A DNA stretch of 60,948 nucleotides from Vibrio zhanjiangensis (GCF_030161235.1 NZ_BSPW01000091.1:1-60948), one strand, 5' to 3'. Positions 37,309-46,952 are shown, counted from the stretch's first letter. The notes: generated by a model not told the origin, from the letters alone. Translations and numbers: made by a program.

Positions 37309-37872
37309 ATGACATTTTACAGGCTATATCTCACTATAGCGGCAACTTTAGTGTTCACTTTACCAATGGAGAGTGTTGCTGGGCATTGTGTCGAAGCAAC
37401 ATGGAACAAAGCGCTCAATTTGCAGCAGGAAGCCGAAGATTGGTATAACAAAAAAGCCCTTCTATTCAATCAGTTCTTGATCGCATACCAAAATCAGCCT
37501 CTACTGCATAAAACGTTTGACCAAGATGACATGCGTTCTTTGATACGGTCAAATAGCAAAATTCATCAAAAAAAACTAGACCAACAATTCGAAGCCTTAA
37601 CCCTTACTGTTGCCCAAATTAACAATGAAGTATCACGTGTAAGAGAGCAGTCTGACATTGTAAAATTAGCTTATGCTAATTGGGCGAGTATATATGATCA
37701 CTGTAACCAAGCTGGATTAGCAATCAACAGCGCCTCTAGCCAGAGATATATGCAGATCAATCAAAACATACTACAAGATACTAAAACTTTGCTTAATAAA
37801 TATAAATTTCTATTAGATGTTTATGAAAAAGAAGTAAAGGTGCTAGAAAGTGGCTCACAGCAGAGGAATTGA
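37309..37872 (+). CDS. Exported coiled-coil protein of unknown function
   Basis: The 187-residue protein has a signal peptide (MTFYRLYLTIAATLVFTLPMESVAG) and an almost fully helical mature part with heptad-like spacing. Two cysteines (GHCVEA, YDHCNQAG) could form a disulfide. No family is recognised. It lies immediately before the tandem paralogue pair and shares their strand. Confidence 0.6.
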   Translation: MTFYRLYLTIAATLVFTLPMESVAGHCVEATWNKALNLQQEAEDWYNKKALLFNQFLIAYQNQPLLHKTFDQDDMRSLIRSNSKIHQKKLDQQFEALTLTVAQINNEVSRVREQSDIVKLAYANWASIYDHCNQAGLAINSASSQRYMQINQNILQDTKTLLNKYKFLLDVYEKEVKVLESGSQQRN

Positions 37873-38070
37873 TTTTAATCCTCATTTATCAACAATATAG
37901 AATATGCTTCGTAGGTTTAAGACAAAGTAAGCTATGAATAATACATACCTGTATTACCTTACTTTATGAAATCACAACAAGTCAGAATAAATCTGACCTC
38001 TCATAAATCTCATTACTTTATACTCCTCCAAGCTCCGCTCCAAAACATTTCTAAAAGTAGGAATCTTGAA

Positions 38071-39288
38071 ATGATTACCAATAACATAACCAACGCACTG
38101 TTCAGTGGCATCGAACAAAGTACTCCTCAAGTTGCTCCCAAAAATCTCGAGGCTTACCTTGCAACGATTGATAAAGGCCAAAAAAACCTAGAGAAAATCG
38201 ACCCCTCTATTGCTCTACTCGACAACCAGCCAGCAGATTCCGAAGTCCTGGCTATGGTTGCAGCCCACCAAAAGCAAGTTGTCCAGTCGATGATGAGCAG
38301 TAATCCAGAAGATACTATTGCATTAACGCTTGCCGCAGGCATAGAAGCATATTCAAAGCAATTAGAGGATATACAAGCTTGGACCGAGGGCGGAAGTGCT
38401 GTTCTAGAACCAATGCTAGATATGATATACCAGTCTATCCTCGCTGACGGTGTTGATGGTACCGAATATGAGGACCTTATGCAGCTATTAGTGATCGATT
38501 TACTTATGCACTCTGATGAGTGGGGGTTAAACCTTACTGCTTTGCTTGGCAACGACTACGAAGTCTATCTAGCGCAAATTACAGAACACTTTGGCAGCGG
38601 TTTGCACGCACCATATGGCCAGTATGATAATCATCCACCAGAAGAAATTGTTGACTGGTTTTTGAATACACTAGTTACTTCTTTAACTCCATTGGTTCCA
38701 AACCCAATCCCAGATGATTCACTGACTGGCCAAATTCTCACATTTTACAATGACCCTACGAATCAAAAAGGACTAGAAGAATGTGCTGATAATTATTGGA
38801 CAGATCCCAATGGTTTTATCAACGGTTCAGATGAATTAAGTTCTGAAGATTGTGAGAGACTGAGCCCAACATTAAAAATAATCATACTTGCTGACGCAGC
38901 AGACAAAGGAACAATTACAGCAGAACAATGGGACCGGTTAATCATGGGTGATGTCAGTGATTTCGAAGAATTATTGGGAATCCCTGATGGTGAACTGGGG
39001 CTCTACTTAATGGATATTGATGGATGGGCTCCAAGCCCTGGGGCTTCTGGTAGTGGTGCTGGCGACCATGTAGAAACCGATCGTTATCCTGACTTTACCG
39101 GAAGCGCTGGAATTTACCCAGACGATCTCATTGAAGTTCTGGACACGTTTCCAGGCAGAGAACTCACTGATGCAGAACTCGAAGAAGTAAACCGCATTGG
39201 CGATCAGGTAAAAATGCTGCAACAGACACTTAAATATTGGTTACAAATTTGCCGTGATGAGCAAATGGCCATCGCTCGTAACATCTAA
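38071..39288 (+). CDS. Tandem paralogue A, unknown helical protein
   Basis: The 405-residue protein starts at ATG 38071, with AGGA eight bases upstream. Paralogue B starts at an equivalent place with nearly the same preceding bases, which fixes both starts; the open frame reaches 37966. There is no signal peptide or membrane segment. Three parts are visible: a helical N-terminal domain (1-105: ITNNITNALFSGIEQ, then PADSEVLAMVAAHQKQVVQS), a divergent acidic middle, and a C-terminal block of 31 residues identical in B (IGDQVKMLQQTLKYWLQ, then CRDEQMAIARNI). No family recognised. Confidence 0.75.
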   Translation: MITNNITNALFSGIEQSTPQVAPKNLEAYLATIDKGQKNLEKIDPSIALLDNQPADSEVLAMVAAHQKQVVQSMMSSNPEDTIALTLAAGIEAYSKQLEDIQAWTEGGSAVLEPMLDMIYQSILADGVDGTEYEDLMQLLVIDLLMHSDEWGLNLTALLGNDYEVYLAQITEHFGSGLHAPYGQYDNHPPEEIVDWFLNTLVTSLTPLVPNPIPDDSLTGQILTFYNDPTNQKGLEECADNYWTDPNGFINGSDELSSEDCERLSPTLKIIILADAADKGTITAEQWDRLIMGDVSDFEELLGIPDGELGLYLMDIDGWAPSPGASGSGAGDHVETDRYPDFTGSAGIYPDDLIEVLDTFPGRELTDAELEEVNRIGDQVKMLQQTLKYWLQICRDEQMAIARNI

Positions 39289-39304
39289 TTCTTAACTGGG
39301 TTAT

Positions 39305-39336
39305 AGAGTATCTGAAGTATCAATTTCAGGTACTCT
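39305..39336 (+). terminator. Hairpin after paralogue A
   Basis: AGAGTA and CTGAA pair with TTCAG and TACTCT around a short loop. The T run is poor, so partial read-through into paralogue B is possible. Confidence 0.4.
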
Positions 39337-39487
39337 GTACTTAAGTATTTTCACAAAAAACCATATTATTCAATCAAAAAACTTAAGTTCATAAAATCTC
39401 ACTTTAAATCCGTCTAACCATTTAAGAGATACCTCTATAATCTTGCAAATTAGTATTTTCCCATCTCACTATGCTAGGAATCTCGGA

Positions 39488-40651
39488 ATGATAACCAATA
39501 ACATAACCAACGCTCTACTCAGCGGCATTGAGCAACAGACTCCTCAAGTCGCTCCACAAAACGTTGAGACTTATCTTGCAACGATTGAAAAAGCTCAAAA
39601 AGACCTTGAGAAAGTCGACCCTGCAATTGCACTAGTTGATGAGCAGCCAGCAGATTCTGAAGTTCTGGCTATGGTTGCAGCCCACCAAAAACAAGTTGTT
39701 CAATCCATGGTGAGCAGTAACCCTGAGGATGCGATTGCATTAACTATTGCAGCAAGTATTGAAGCCTACAGTGCTCAACTTGAAGCAATAGAACAACAAA
39801 CTAAGGGCTTAGGAGCATTTGAAGATGCCATGGAAGTCATGTGGGAAGATATATCCCAAACATCTCCATTAACGGGATATGCCTTGGAAGACGCCTTCCA
39901 ACTTGTTCTTATGGACGTGTTAATCCATGCCGATGACTACCACTTATCGACTGAAGACATGAATACACTACAACGTTTTATGGAATGTGGTGGTTCAGGA
40001 ATGCATGGCTCTCACGAATACTATAATGGTGATGATTTTGCCGACGATATCGCTAGCTTATTTAACAGCATTTACAACCAAGCACCACCTGATAGCCTTG
40101 CGTATACAATTACTCGTTCTATGAGCAGTCAGTCCAATTGTCCTGATGCTTTAGTACAGCAATTTGAAGACAACTGGGGGAATTTGGACCAATGGTATGA
40201 CGACTGGAATAATGGCGTTGGTGAAGTATCTCCATTAATGCGTATGGCATTACTCTCTAGTGTACTAGCTGACGAGTCTATAGAACTCACCTCCGAAGAA
40301 TATAATATGTTTCTTACCGGTAGTTTGTCTGATATTGATGCCTTTATGACAGATCACTACGGCAAAAATACAATCACTTACATAAATAGTGACCTTGACG
40401 GCTGGAATTATTACTATACTACTAGTCCCAACGAAGGCACTGGTTATGGTATGAATTTCTGGTCTACACAAGGCGTCACGGTAGATTACTTCACGGAATT
40501 GTCCAAAAATCTACCTGCTCGGCCTCTCACCGACGAAGAACTGAAAGAAATCAACCGAATTGGTGATCAGGTAAAAATGCTGCAACAAACACTTAAATAT
40601 TGGTTGCAAATTTGCCGTGATGAGCAAATGGCTATTGCTCGAAACATCTAG
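39488..40651 (+). CDS. Tandem paralogue B, unknown helical protein
   Basis: The 387-residue paralogue of A starts at ATG 39488 with AGGA upstream. The first 105 residues closely match A (MITNNITNALLSGIEQQTPQ, and the identical PADSEVLAMVAAHQKQVVQ). The last 31 residues are identical to A, with the nucleotide changes there synonymous. The middle (about 120-340) is clearly related only in layout, with many Asp, Tyr and Trp. It has no signal peptide. Function unknown; the conserved ends suggest a shared partner or assembly surface. Confidence 0.75.
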   Translation: MITNNITNALLSGIEQQTPQVAPQNVETYLATIEKAQKDLEKVDPAIALVDEQPADSEVLAMVAAHQKQVVQSMVSSNPEDAIALTIAASIEAYSAQLEAIEQQTKGLGAFEDAMEVMWEDISQTSPLTGYALEDAFQLVLMDVLIHADDYHLSTEDMNTLQRFMECGGSGMHGSHEYYNGDDFADDIASLFNSIYNQAPPDSLAYTITRSMSSQSNCPDALVQQFEDNWGNLDQWYDDWNNGVGEVSPLMRMALLSSVLADESIELTSEEYNMFLTGSLSDIDAFMTDHYGKNTITYINSDLDGWNYYYTTSPNEGTGYGMNFWSTQGVTVDYFTELSKNLPARPLTDEELKEINRIGDQVKMLQQTLKYWLQICRDEQMAIARNI

Positions 40652-40671
40652 GTCTGAACGGCCATCTACAT

Positions 40672-40712
40672 AAAAAAGGCCTGAAGCGTTGGGGGAACTG
40701 TCGCTTCAGGCC
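40672..40712 (-). terminator. Intrinsic terminator of phhAB
   Basis: Perfect 11-base arms GGCCTGAAGCG / CGCTTCAGGCC are followed on the minus strand by six T. The stem may also stop the convergent paralogue B transcript. Confidence 0.88.
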
Positions 40713-40720
40713 ACAAAGAT

Positions 40721-41050
40721 TTAAAGTAGACGGTCACATTTGGCAGCACAAATAAAATCGTTACGGTGTAATCCCTTTATAGCATGACTCCACCAAGTTA
40801 CCGTCACCTTACCCCACTCAAGTAGGATTGATGGATGATGAAATTCATCTTCTGCTAGCTGAGCTATTTTATTTGAAAAGTCCCATGCTAACTGAAAATT
40901 CTTGAATTTATATACTTTTTCGAGTTGTGGAATATCGTTACGCACTACAATCTGCCAGTTGTCTAACTCAGTAAGCAAAAGCCTCTGCTCTTCACTCGTT
41001 AGTGCTATAGACTCTGGGCTGCAAGCTTCACAACGTAATTCGTTAAGCAT
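40721..41050 (-). CDS. phhB: Pterin-4a-carbinolamine dehydratase
   Basis: The 109-residue enzyme dehydrates the 4a-hydroxy-pterin formed by phenylalanine hydroxylase, thereby recycling the cofactor. The motif FKNFQLAWDFSNKIAQLAEDEFHHPSILLEWGKVTVTWWSH holds the conserved His-His-Pro. The ATG at 41050 overlaps the phhA stop in ATGCTTAA and has AGGA nine bases upstream, so translation is coupled to phhA. Confidence 0.94.
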   Translation of the reverse strand: MLNELRCEACSPESIALTSEEQRLLLTELDNWQIVVRNDIPQLEKVYKFKNFQLAWDFSNKIAQLAEDEFHHPSILLEWGKVTVTWWSHAIKGLHRNDFICAAKCDRLL

Positions 41051-41834
41051 GTGTTTTTTCCTTTGATTCAAATAATGGGGGAAGGAGTCCGGCCTTCATA
41101 GCCTGATGAACATGAGTCATTAGGTTCTCTTGGCTCAACTGATACAAGTGTTCGATGTCGTTTAAGAAAAAATACGCTGGTTGCATTATATCAATACGAT
41201 AAGGTGTGCGTAGTACAGTTTGAATATCAAACTCTTCTCTAACTGGCCTTTCATCATCAAGGGCATACAGTGTTTCCCCTGGCGAAGACAAAATGCCTCC
41301 ACCGTAGATTTTAAAGCCCTGCCCCTCTCTCACTAAACCAAACTCAACAGTGAACCAGTATAGCCTTGCAAGATATACTCGCTCTTTGCTGTCTGCGTCT
41401 CTGCCCAACTTACCGTACGTTTCAGTAAAACGGGCAAATTCCGGATTGGTCAGCATAGCGCAATGGCCAAAAATCTCGTGAAAGAAATCCGGTTCCTGCA
41501 AATAATCAAACTCTTCACGCGAGCGCAGAAAGGTCGCGACTGGAAACTTTTTCTCCGCAAGCAAAGCAAAAAAACGATCAAAGTTTATCAGTGCAGGTAC
41601 AGGTTCAACTTTCCAACCAGTTTCTCTTTGCAATATGTGATTGATTTCTGGCAATTGAGGAACCCGTTTGACAGGCAAATTCAATAACTCTAAACCGCGC
41701 AAGTATTCCTTACATGCACGCTCGTTAACTAGAGATAATTGACGTGAAACCAAATCATGCCAAATTTGGTCCTCTTCACGGCTCCAATCGACAAACCCCT
41801 GTTTATCAACTGGTTTAGAAACGTACTCGCTCAT
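41043..41834 (-). CDS. phhA: Phenylalanine 4-monooxygenase
   Basis: The 263-residue nonheme iron hydroxylase converts phenylalanine to tyrosine using tetrahydropterin and O2. The iron ligands are the two His in FFHEIFGHCAML and the Glu in WFTVEFGLV. Length matches the bacterial monomeric type. The start was set at the Met in MSEYVSKPVDKQG. It forms an operon with phhB and is divergent from an acetoacetate-CoA ligase gene. Confidence 0.95.
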   Translation of the reverse strand: MSEYVSKPVDKQGFVDWSREEDQIWHDLVSRQLSLVNERACKEYLRGLELLNLPVKRVPQLPEINHILQRETGWKVEPVPALINFDRFFALLAEKKFPVATFLRSREEFDYLQEPDFFHEIFGHCAMLTNPEFARFTETYGKLGRDADSKERVYLARLYWFTVEFGLVREGQGFKIYGGGILSSPGETLYALDDERPVREEFDIQTVLRTPYRIDIMQPAYFFLNDIEHLYQLSQENLMTHVHQAMKAGLLPPLFESKEKTHA

Positions 41835-42063
41835 CGCAACGCTCTTTAACAAATCCTTTACATAAAGCCTATCGTCTGACTAAATCGGTGACAATCGACG
41901 AGTTGCGATCCTCACCACCGAGATATGTAACATTTTATTTACACCGTTGTAATTTCTTCTTAATTATCAGGGATATGATCTATAAGTGATTTGTTTGACT
42001 TTGGCAGCCTTTAACACAAAACTTAGCCATGTTGTAATGGAAACCACCCAAGACGAGGAAGTC

Positions 42064-44058
42064 ATGTCTAGCCAAGATACCGCCACACCTATTTGGAAAC
42101 CTAGTAGTCAACGCATACAGGCATCTAACTTGCACCAGTTCATCAAGCATATCAATATGCAGGGCGAAGCGTTCGAAACCTATTCTGACTTACTCCAGTG
42201 GTCGATAGAAAATGCAAAGCACTTTTGGTCGAACTTATGGCAGTACTGCGATGTCATCGGCTTTAAGGGCGATTGTATTTACGGCGAAGGTGTTGCTCGC
42301 TGGGAATCATTTTCACCCAGTCGTGACACGATATGGTTTCCACAAGCGAGATTGAATTATGCCGAAAACCTACTCTCATACGCATTTCAGGAACCAGAAT
42401 CCGTCGCCATTCTTTTCAGGAATGAACGCGCAGAAGAGCAAAGCCTGACTTGGCAGCAGATCTGCGATCAAGTATCCATTGTACAACAATGGTTAAAACA
42501 AAATGGCGTCGGGACTGGTGATGTTGTCGCTGGTTATTTGCCTCACATGCCAGAAACGGTCATCGCAATGCTCGCCACGACCAGTTTGGGAGCTATTTGG
42601 ACCTCTACCTCACCAGATTTCGGAGTTGACAGTGTCAACGAACGCTTTGGTCAAGTTCAGCCTAAAGTGTTATTTTGCTGCAATGGTTATAGCTTCAATG
42701 GAAAAGTCTTCGATATGGAGGATAAAAATCTTCAGATTGCAGACAGCATTGCAAGTATCCAACATGTGTGTTGTATTCACTACCTAGCGATGACTGAAAA
42801 TAGTGAAGAGATAAAAGATAAGGTGCATGATTGGGAGTCAATCTTATCTAGCTATCTTCCACGCACTGTCGAGTATCAACGTATTGGCTTTAACGAGCCT
42901 CTGTTCATCCTATATTCGTCAGGCACCACTGGTAAACCCAAATGTATCGTTCACTCAGTTGGAGGCACGATACTTAATCATCTGAAAGAACATCAACTCC
43001 ATTGTGATATACAACCACGCGATAGAGTCTTTTATTACACAACATGTGGCTGGATGATGTGGAACTGGCATGTATCAGCGCTAGCCAGCGGTGCAACACT
43101 TGTTATATATGATGGTAGCCCAATGTACCCGTCCGAAAACGTTCTCTGGGAGCTGGCGGAGCGATCTCAAGTTTCACTTTTCGGGACATCAGCCAAGTAC
43201 CTAGAAGCACTTGAAAAGTCACAATACTCTCCCATTCAACATCACGAATTAAAGTACCTAAAAACCCTGTGTTCTACTGGTTCAGTGCTTTATCCAAATC
43301 AGTTTGATTTTGTGTATAGCCAGATTAAAACAGATCTTCATCTCGCCTCGATTTCGGGTGGCACCGATATATGCGGCTGTTTTGTTATCGGCAACCCCAT
43401 CTCCCCTGTATTTCGTGGAGAATGTCAAGCCCCCGGCCTAGGTCTTAACGTACAAGTCTTTAACGAACAAGGCCAGACTGTGGTCAATCAGCGTGGTGAG
43501 CTTGTTTGCCTTAACAGTTTTCCAAATCAGCCTCTAGGTTTTTGGAGGGATAGTGGTGAACGATATCACAAAGCCTATTGGGACAAATATCCCAACACTT
43601 GGCATCACGGTGATGATGTAGAAAAAACAACCAATGGCGGGTTAATATTTTATGGTAGAAGTGATACTACCCTTAACCCTGGTGGAGTACGTATTGGTAC
43701 CGCGGAAATATATCAACAAGTCAACCGACTGCCCCAAATCAAAGACTCTATTGCCGTCGGCCGGTCGGTTGATGGGGATGAGCGCGTCGTTTTATTCGTT
43801 CAATTGGATGATGACCATCTCCTCGATGATGCGCTGATTGCAAGGATCAAGTTAGAGCTTAAAACCAAATGTTCACCAAGGCACGTGCCCGCCGAGATAT
43901 ACGCCATAAGCGATATACCAAAAACCAAATCAGGAAAACTTGTCGAGATGGCGGTAAAACAAGTACTGCATGGAAAAGAAGTCAAGAACAAAGGAGCCAT
44001 AGCAAACCCTCTAGTCCTAGAGGAAATTGCTCAATATGCTATTCAAACCGCGTGTTAA
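42064..44058 (+). CDS. Acetoacetate-CoA ligase
   Basis: The protein of about 664 residues activates acetoacetate to acetoacetyl-CoA with ATP. The AMP-binding motif is ILYSSGTTGKPKCIVHS, and the C-terminal catalytic Lys lies in IPKTKSGKLVEMAV. The N-terminal ACAS_N region and the W(F/E)PGARLNYAEN-like segment FPQARLNYAENLL fit acetoacetyl-CoA synthetases rather than acetyl-CoA synthetases. The start was placed at MSSQDTATPIWKP (AGGAAG upstream). It is beside phhAB, and acetoacetate is a product of tyrosine breakdown, so a joint catabolic role is plausible. Confidence 0.9.
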   Translation: MSSQDTATPIWKPSSQRIQASNLHQFIKHINMQGEAFETYSDLLQWSIENAKHFWSNLWQYCDVIGFKGDCIYGEGVARWESFSPSRDTIWFPQARLNYAENLLSYAFQEPESVAILFRNERAEEQSLTWQQICDQVSIVQQWLKQNGVGTGDVVAGYLPHMPETVIAMLATTSLGAIWTSTSPDFGVDSVNERFGQVQPKVLFCCNGYSFNGKVFDMEDKNLQIADSIASIQHVCCIHYLAMTENSEEIKDKVHDWESILSSYLPRTVEYQRIGFNEPLFILYSSGTTGKPKCIVHSVGGTILNHLKEHQLHCDIQPRDRVFYYTTCGWMMWNWHVSALASGATLVIYDGSPMYPSENVLWELAERSQVSLFGTSAKYLEALEKSQYSPIQHHELKYLKTLCSTGSVLYPNQFDFVYSQIKTDLHLASISGGTDICGCFVIGNPISPVFRGECQAPGLGLNVQVFNEQGQTVVNQRGELVCLNSFPNQPLGFWRDSGERYHKAYWDKYPNTWHHGDDVEKTTNGGLIFYGRSDTTLNPGGVRIGTAEIYQQVNRLPQIKDSIAVGRSVDGDERVVLFVQLDDDHLLDDALIARIKLELKTKCSPRHVPAEIYAISDIPKTKSGKLVEMAVKQVLHGKEVKNKGAIANPLVLEEIAQYAIQTAC

Positions 44059-44064
44059 TCAATC

Positions 44065-44092
44065 TACGCCCAAATCCAACAGTTTGGGCGTA
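44065..44092. terminator. Hairpin after acetoacetate-CoA ligase
   Basis: TACGCCCAAA pairs perfectly with TTTGGGCGTA between convergent genes; there is no T run on either side. Confidence 0.45.
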
Positions 44093-44113
44093 AAACTAAA
44101 AATTCACTAAGCG

Positions 44114-44692
44114 TTACTTTTTTGCCGTCGCCATCAAAACTGTCAACTTACCTCTTGGGGTATCAATGCTAAATGGGGTGGTTACTTCCACCTCATCAAA
44201 ACCAACGCTGCTCAATACTTGCAACACATGTCTTGGGTTCATCGTCCCCTCTTGGTCATCCTCAGAAAACCAATCCCAATGAACAAAGTAGTTGCCTTTA
44301 TTCAATAAGCTATAAACAATATCAGCAACATCGGAATAATTCGGCAAGAAACTACAGACCGATGAAGCCACCACCAAGTCAAACTGATGACGAAATGCTG
44401 GATGCATCGCCACTAAACCCCGACTAAGAGTATCAACCACAGGCTCTACATTTTTGAGCTGCTTACTATCCAGTTGCTCTATCATTGCTTCTGAACTGTC
44501 CAACGCAACAATATCTTTTACCAGCGGAGAGAGCTTTTGACTTAACAACCCAGTGCCACACCCAAAGTCAAGCACTCTCGTACTCTGGATATCAACAACT
44601 TGTTGAAGAGATTCAAAGGCTTTGTCCGCATACAAGAGCGCAGAGGGCTCATTTTCCCACTCTACCGCGTAATCGTCCCAGCTTATGGCCAT
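44114..44692 (-). CDS. Class I SAM-dependent methyltransferase
   Basis: The protein of about 192 residues starts at the Met in MAISWDDYAVEW, behind GGGAG. SAM-binding motif I is VLDFGCGTGLLSQKL, and DIVALDSSEAM follows as motif II. The substrate is unknown. It is divergent from a LysR gene 150 bases away. Confidence 0.85.
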   Translation of the reverse strand: MAISWDDYAVEWENEPSALLYADKAFESLQQVVDIQSTRVLDFGCGTGLLSQKLSPLVKDIVALDSSEAMIEQLDSKQLKNVEPVVDTLSRGLVAMHPAFRHQFDLVVASSVCSFLPNYSDVADIVYSLLNKGNYFVHWDWFSEDDQEGTMNPRHVLQVLSSVGFDEVEVTTPFSIDTPRGKLTVLMATAKK

Positions 44693-44841
44693 CCTCATCT
44701 CCCTGTTACTTCCCAATTAGGCACCGAACAAGATTACCAAAACTACATTAAATTCATAGCTTTTAGCTTCATAAAACAGACAACATTTGTGTATTCTTAT
44801 AACATATATGCGTACACACACTAATGAAGTAACAACCTAAG

Positions 44842-45720
44842 ATGAATCTATCGCAAATTGAAGCCTTTTGCACCATAGCAGACACCGGATCGGTTTCAGA
44901 GGCTGCTCGCCAGCTAAATTGCAATCGAACAAAGCTTAGTATGTCTATAAAAGCATTAGAAAAAGACCTAGATATAGAGCTTTTTGCCCGGACGGGTAAC
45001 CACCTTACGCTCTCTGAAGCCGGTAAAGCCATCTATAAAGATTGTGAAAATTTGCTGGTTACTGTATCTCGCATTCGACAAACTTGTGCTCAAGTTTCAG
45101 GAGAGTTTAACGCAGAAGTATGGATAGCAAGAGATGACTCTCTTCCCAATGAGATGTGGCAAGAATTCTCACACAAACTCAATAATATGTTTCCCGCAAC
45201 CTCATTTAACATAGTACTCGCCTCCAGCGGTGATCTGGCGAATTTAGTCACCACTCAACAAGTAGATTTTGCCTTTGGTGTTGATTATGAACGAATAGAC
45301 GATCCTCTGATTACCTACCATCCATTAGGGAAGATTCGCCTAATGTCGGTATGTAAAGCCGAGCATAAATTGAGTCAAATGCATCGTGTATCAGACGAAC
45401 AACTACGCAATGCTATGCAGGTTGTCATGGTTTATCTTAACGAAAAAGATAACCCAGAACTTCAACCATTTTCATTGCGTCATATTGGGTTTTCAAGCTT
45501 TGATAATATGTTAAGTACCATTCTTACTGAAGATGCTTGGGGAGTTCTCCCCGAACCTCTTATCCGTCATTACCTCCGTCGACAAGAACTCGCGGTAATA
45601 AAACATACTTATGGATTAACACAAGAAGACTATTGTATGTTCACTGCTGCAGGAATGGCTGAACATCCCGGAATGTCATGGTTAGCCGACAGGCTAAATG
45701 AGTACTTATTTGACTTCTAA
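44842..45720 (+). CDS. LysR-family regulator (atypical effector domain)
   Basis: The 292-residue protein has a typical helix-turn-helix (IADTGSVSEAARQLNCNRTKLSMSIKALEKDL) and a shorter, less conserved effector domain (EVWIARDDSLPNEMWQEF). The target is unknown; the divergent methyltransferase gene is a candidate because they share a promoter region of about 150 bases. Confidence 0.87.
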   Translation: MNLSQIEAFCTIADTGSVSEAARQLNCNRTKLSMSIKALEKDLDIELFARTGNHLTLSEAGKAIYKDCENLLVTVSRIRQTCAQVSGEFNAEVWIARDDSLPNEMWQEFSHKLNNMFPATSFNIVLASSGDLANLVTTQQVDFAFGVDYERIDDPLITYHPLGKIRLMSVCKAEHKLSQMHRVSDEQLRNAMQVVMVYLNEKDNPELQPFSLRHIGFSSFDNMLSTILTEDAWGVLPEPLIRHYLRRQELAVIKHTYGLTQEDYCMFTAAGMAEHPGMSWLADRLNEYLFDF

Positions 45721-45965
45721 TCCCATCAAGATATCAACAAAAAAACACGCTTTGGGCAGCCAACATCGTTCATCTTGATAACTATATTTACAAAAAGGAC
45801 ACTCAGCGACAAAATTATTGGCGCATGAAATTTGATTTATCTCATTGAATAATATTAGAAAATAATCTTACCACTCATCTTGTGGCCAATTTTAATACAA
45901 ATCGTGTTTGTAAATCCTGTCTTTAACGAGAAGAATAAGAGTATGTATTTAACAGAGACTTCTCT

Positions 45966-46859
45966 ATGTGTGCCCAAACAAGCTTGAATGAAAAACGAGT
46001 CCTTATTTTTTCAGCGCTTTTAGCATCAGGCTTTGCCGTAGGTGGACTCGTTCTTGGCACACTTGTAGGCTCATTAGTCATCGTTTTTGATGGGGTTTAT
46101 TCTTCCGTCAGCTTGGTGTTAACTTTATTGTCGCTGGCAGTATCAAAGTATATACAAAGTCCATCCCGACATCATTTCCCTTTCGGAAAAGCGGTGTTGG
46201 AACCTGTTGTGATTGCGGTTAAAGGTAGCGTCATCCTCATCATTGTGAGTTACTCACTCTACTCTGCTGTCCTAGCGCTGTTTACTGGAGGCCGTGAGGT
46301 TGATGCTTCCATCGCGAGTTTGTTTGGGGCTATCAATGTTGTGGGCTGCGGTTACGCTTGGTGGCATATTGCTATGAAGTCCAAGCGATTCTCTTCTGGA
46401 TTAATTCAGGCTGAAGTTAAACAGTGGCAAATGGATACTCTTTTAAGTGTAGCGGTAACATTAGGCTTTGTTTTAGCATGGGCAATAACACTGTCTCCAT
46501 TTGAAAGCTACGCAGTCTATGCAGATCCTATGATGATGATCCTGATGTCTTTTTACTTTATCAAAGTACCTGCTGACATGTTAAGAGGCTCCATCCGAGA
46601 AATGCTTATGATGGCTCCGAGTACAGATATACTCGACGTTGTCGACCGCGAAGTTGACGCTTTGGATAAGCAAGTTAAACAACACATTGAAGTCGATGCT
46701 GTCACAAAAGTGGGACGTGAACTGAGAGTCAGTCTAAATGTTCATTCGGATGACAAGCAACTTGCTATTGCAGACATAGAAAAAACTCGGCGAATCTTGA
46801 GCGATAAACTGTCCAAGCTCCCACTTGATTTAAGGCTTAATCTCAATATCGCCACGTAA
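45966..46859 (+). CDS. Cation diffusion facilitator family transporter
   Basis: The 297-residue inner-membrane protein has about six helices and a cytosolic C-terminal ferredoxin-like domain. The motif HHFPFGKAVLEP after helix 2 is family typical. In helix 5 the expected HxxxD metal site reads QWQMD, keeping the Asp but not the His, so the transported metal may differ from the classical zinc type. It lacks a strong Shine-Dalgarno. It stands alone, with its own terminator. Confidence 0.85.
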   Translation: MCAQTSLNEKRVLIFSALLASGFAVGGLVLGTLVGSLVIVFDGVYSSVSLVLTLLSLAVSKYIQSPSRHHFPFGKAVLEPVVIAVKGSVILIIVSYSLYSAVLALFTGGREVDASIASLFGAINVVGCGYAWWHIAMKSKRFSSGLIQAEVKQWQMDTLLSVAVTLGFVLAWAITLSPFESYAVYADPMMMILMSFYFIKVPADMLRGSIREMLMMAPSTDILDVVDREVDALDKQVKQHIEVDAVTKVGRELRVSLNVHSDDKQLAIADIEKTRRILSDKLSKLPLDLRLNLNIAT

Positions 46860-46914
46860 TGTGCTATTCAAATTGCCTTATAATAATTTCAATCTGAGAA
46901 TCAAAATAAATGCT

Positions 46915-46952
46915 CTCCCACTAACGACACATAGACAGTGGGAGTTTTCTTT
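46915..46952 (+). terminator. Intrinsic terminator of the cation transporter
   Basis: CTCCCACT / AGTGGGAG with a 14-base loop is followed by TTTTCTTT. Confidence 0.85.

Noticed and set aside
38071..40651. Type III secretion translocators or flagellin-like proteins
   Set aside because: The helical ends recall secreted filament proteins, but no T3SS or flagellar gene is near and no specific motif was found.
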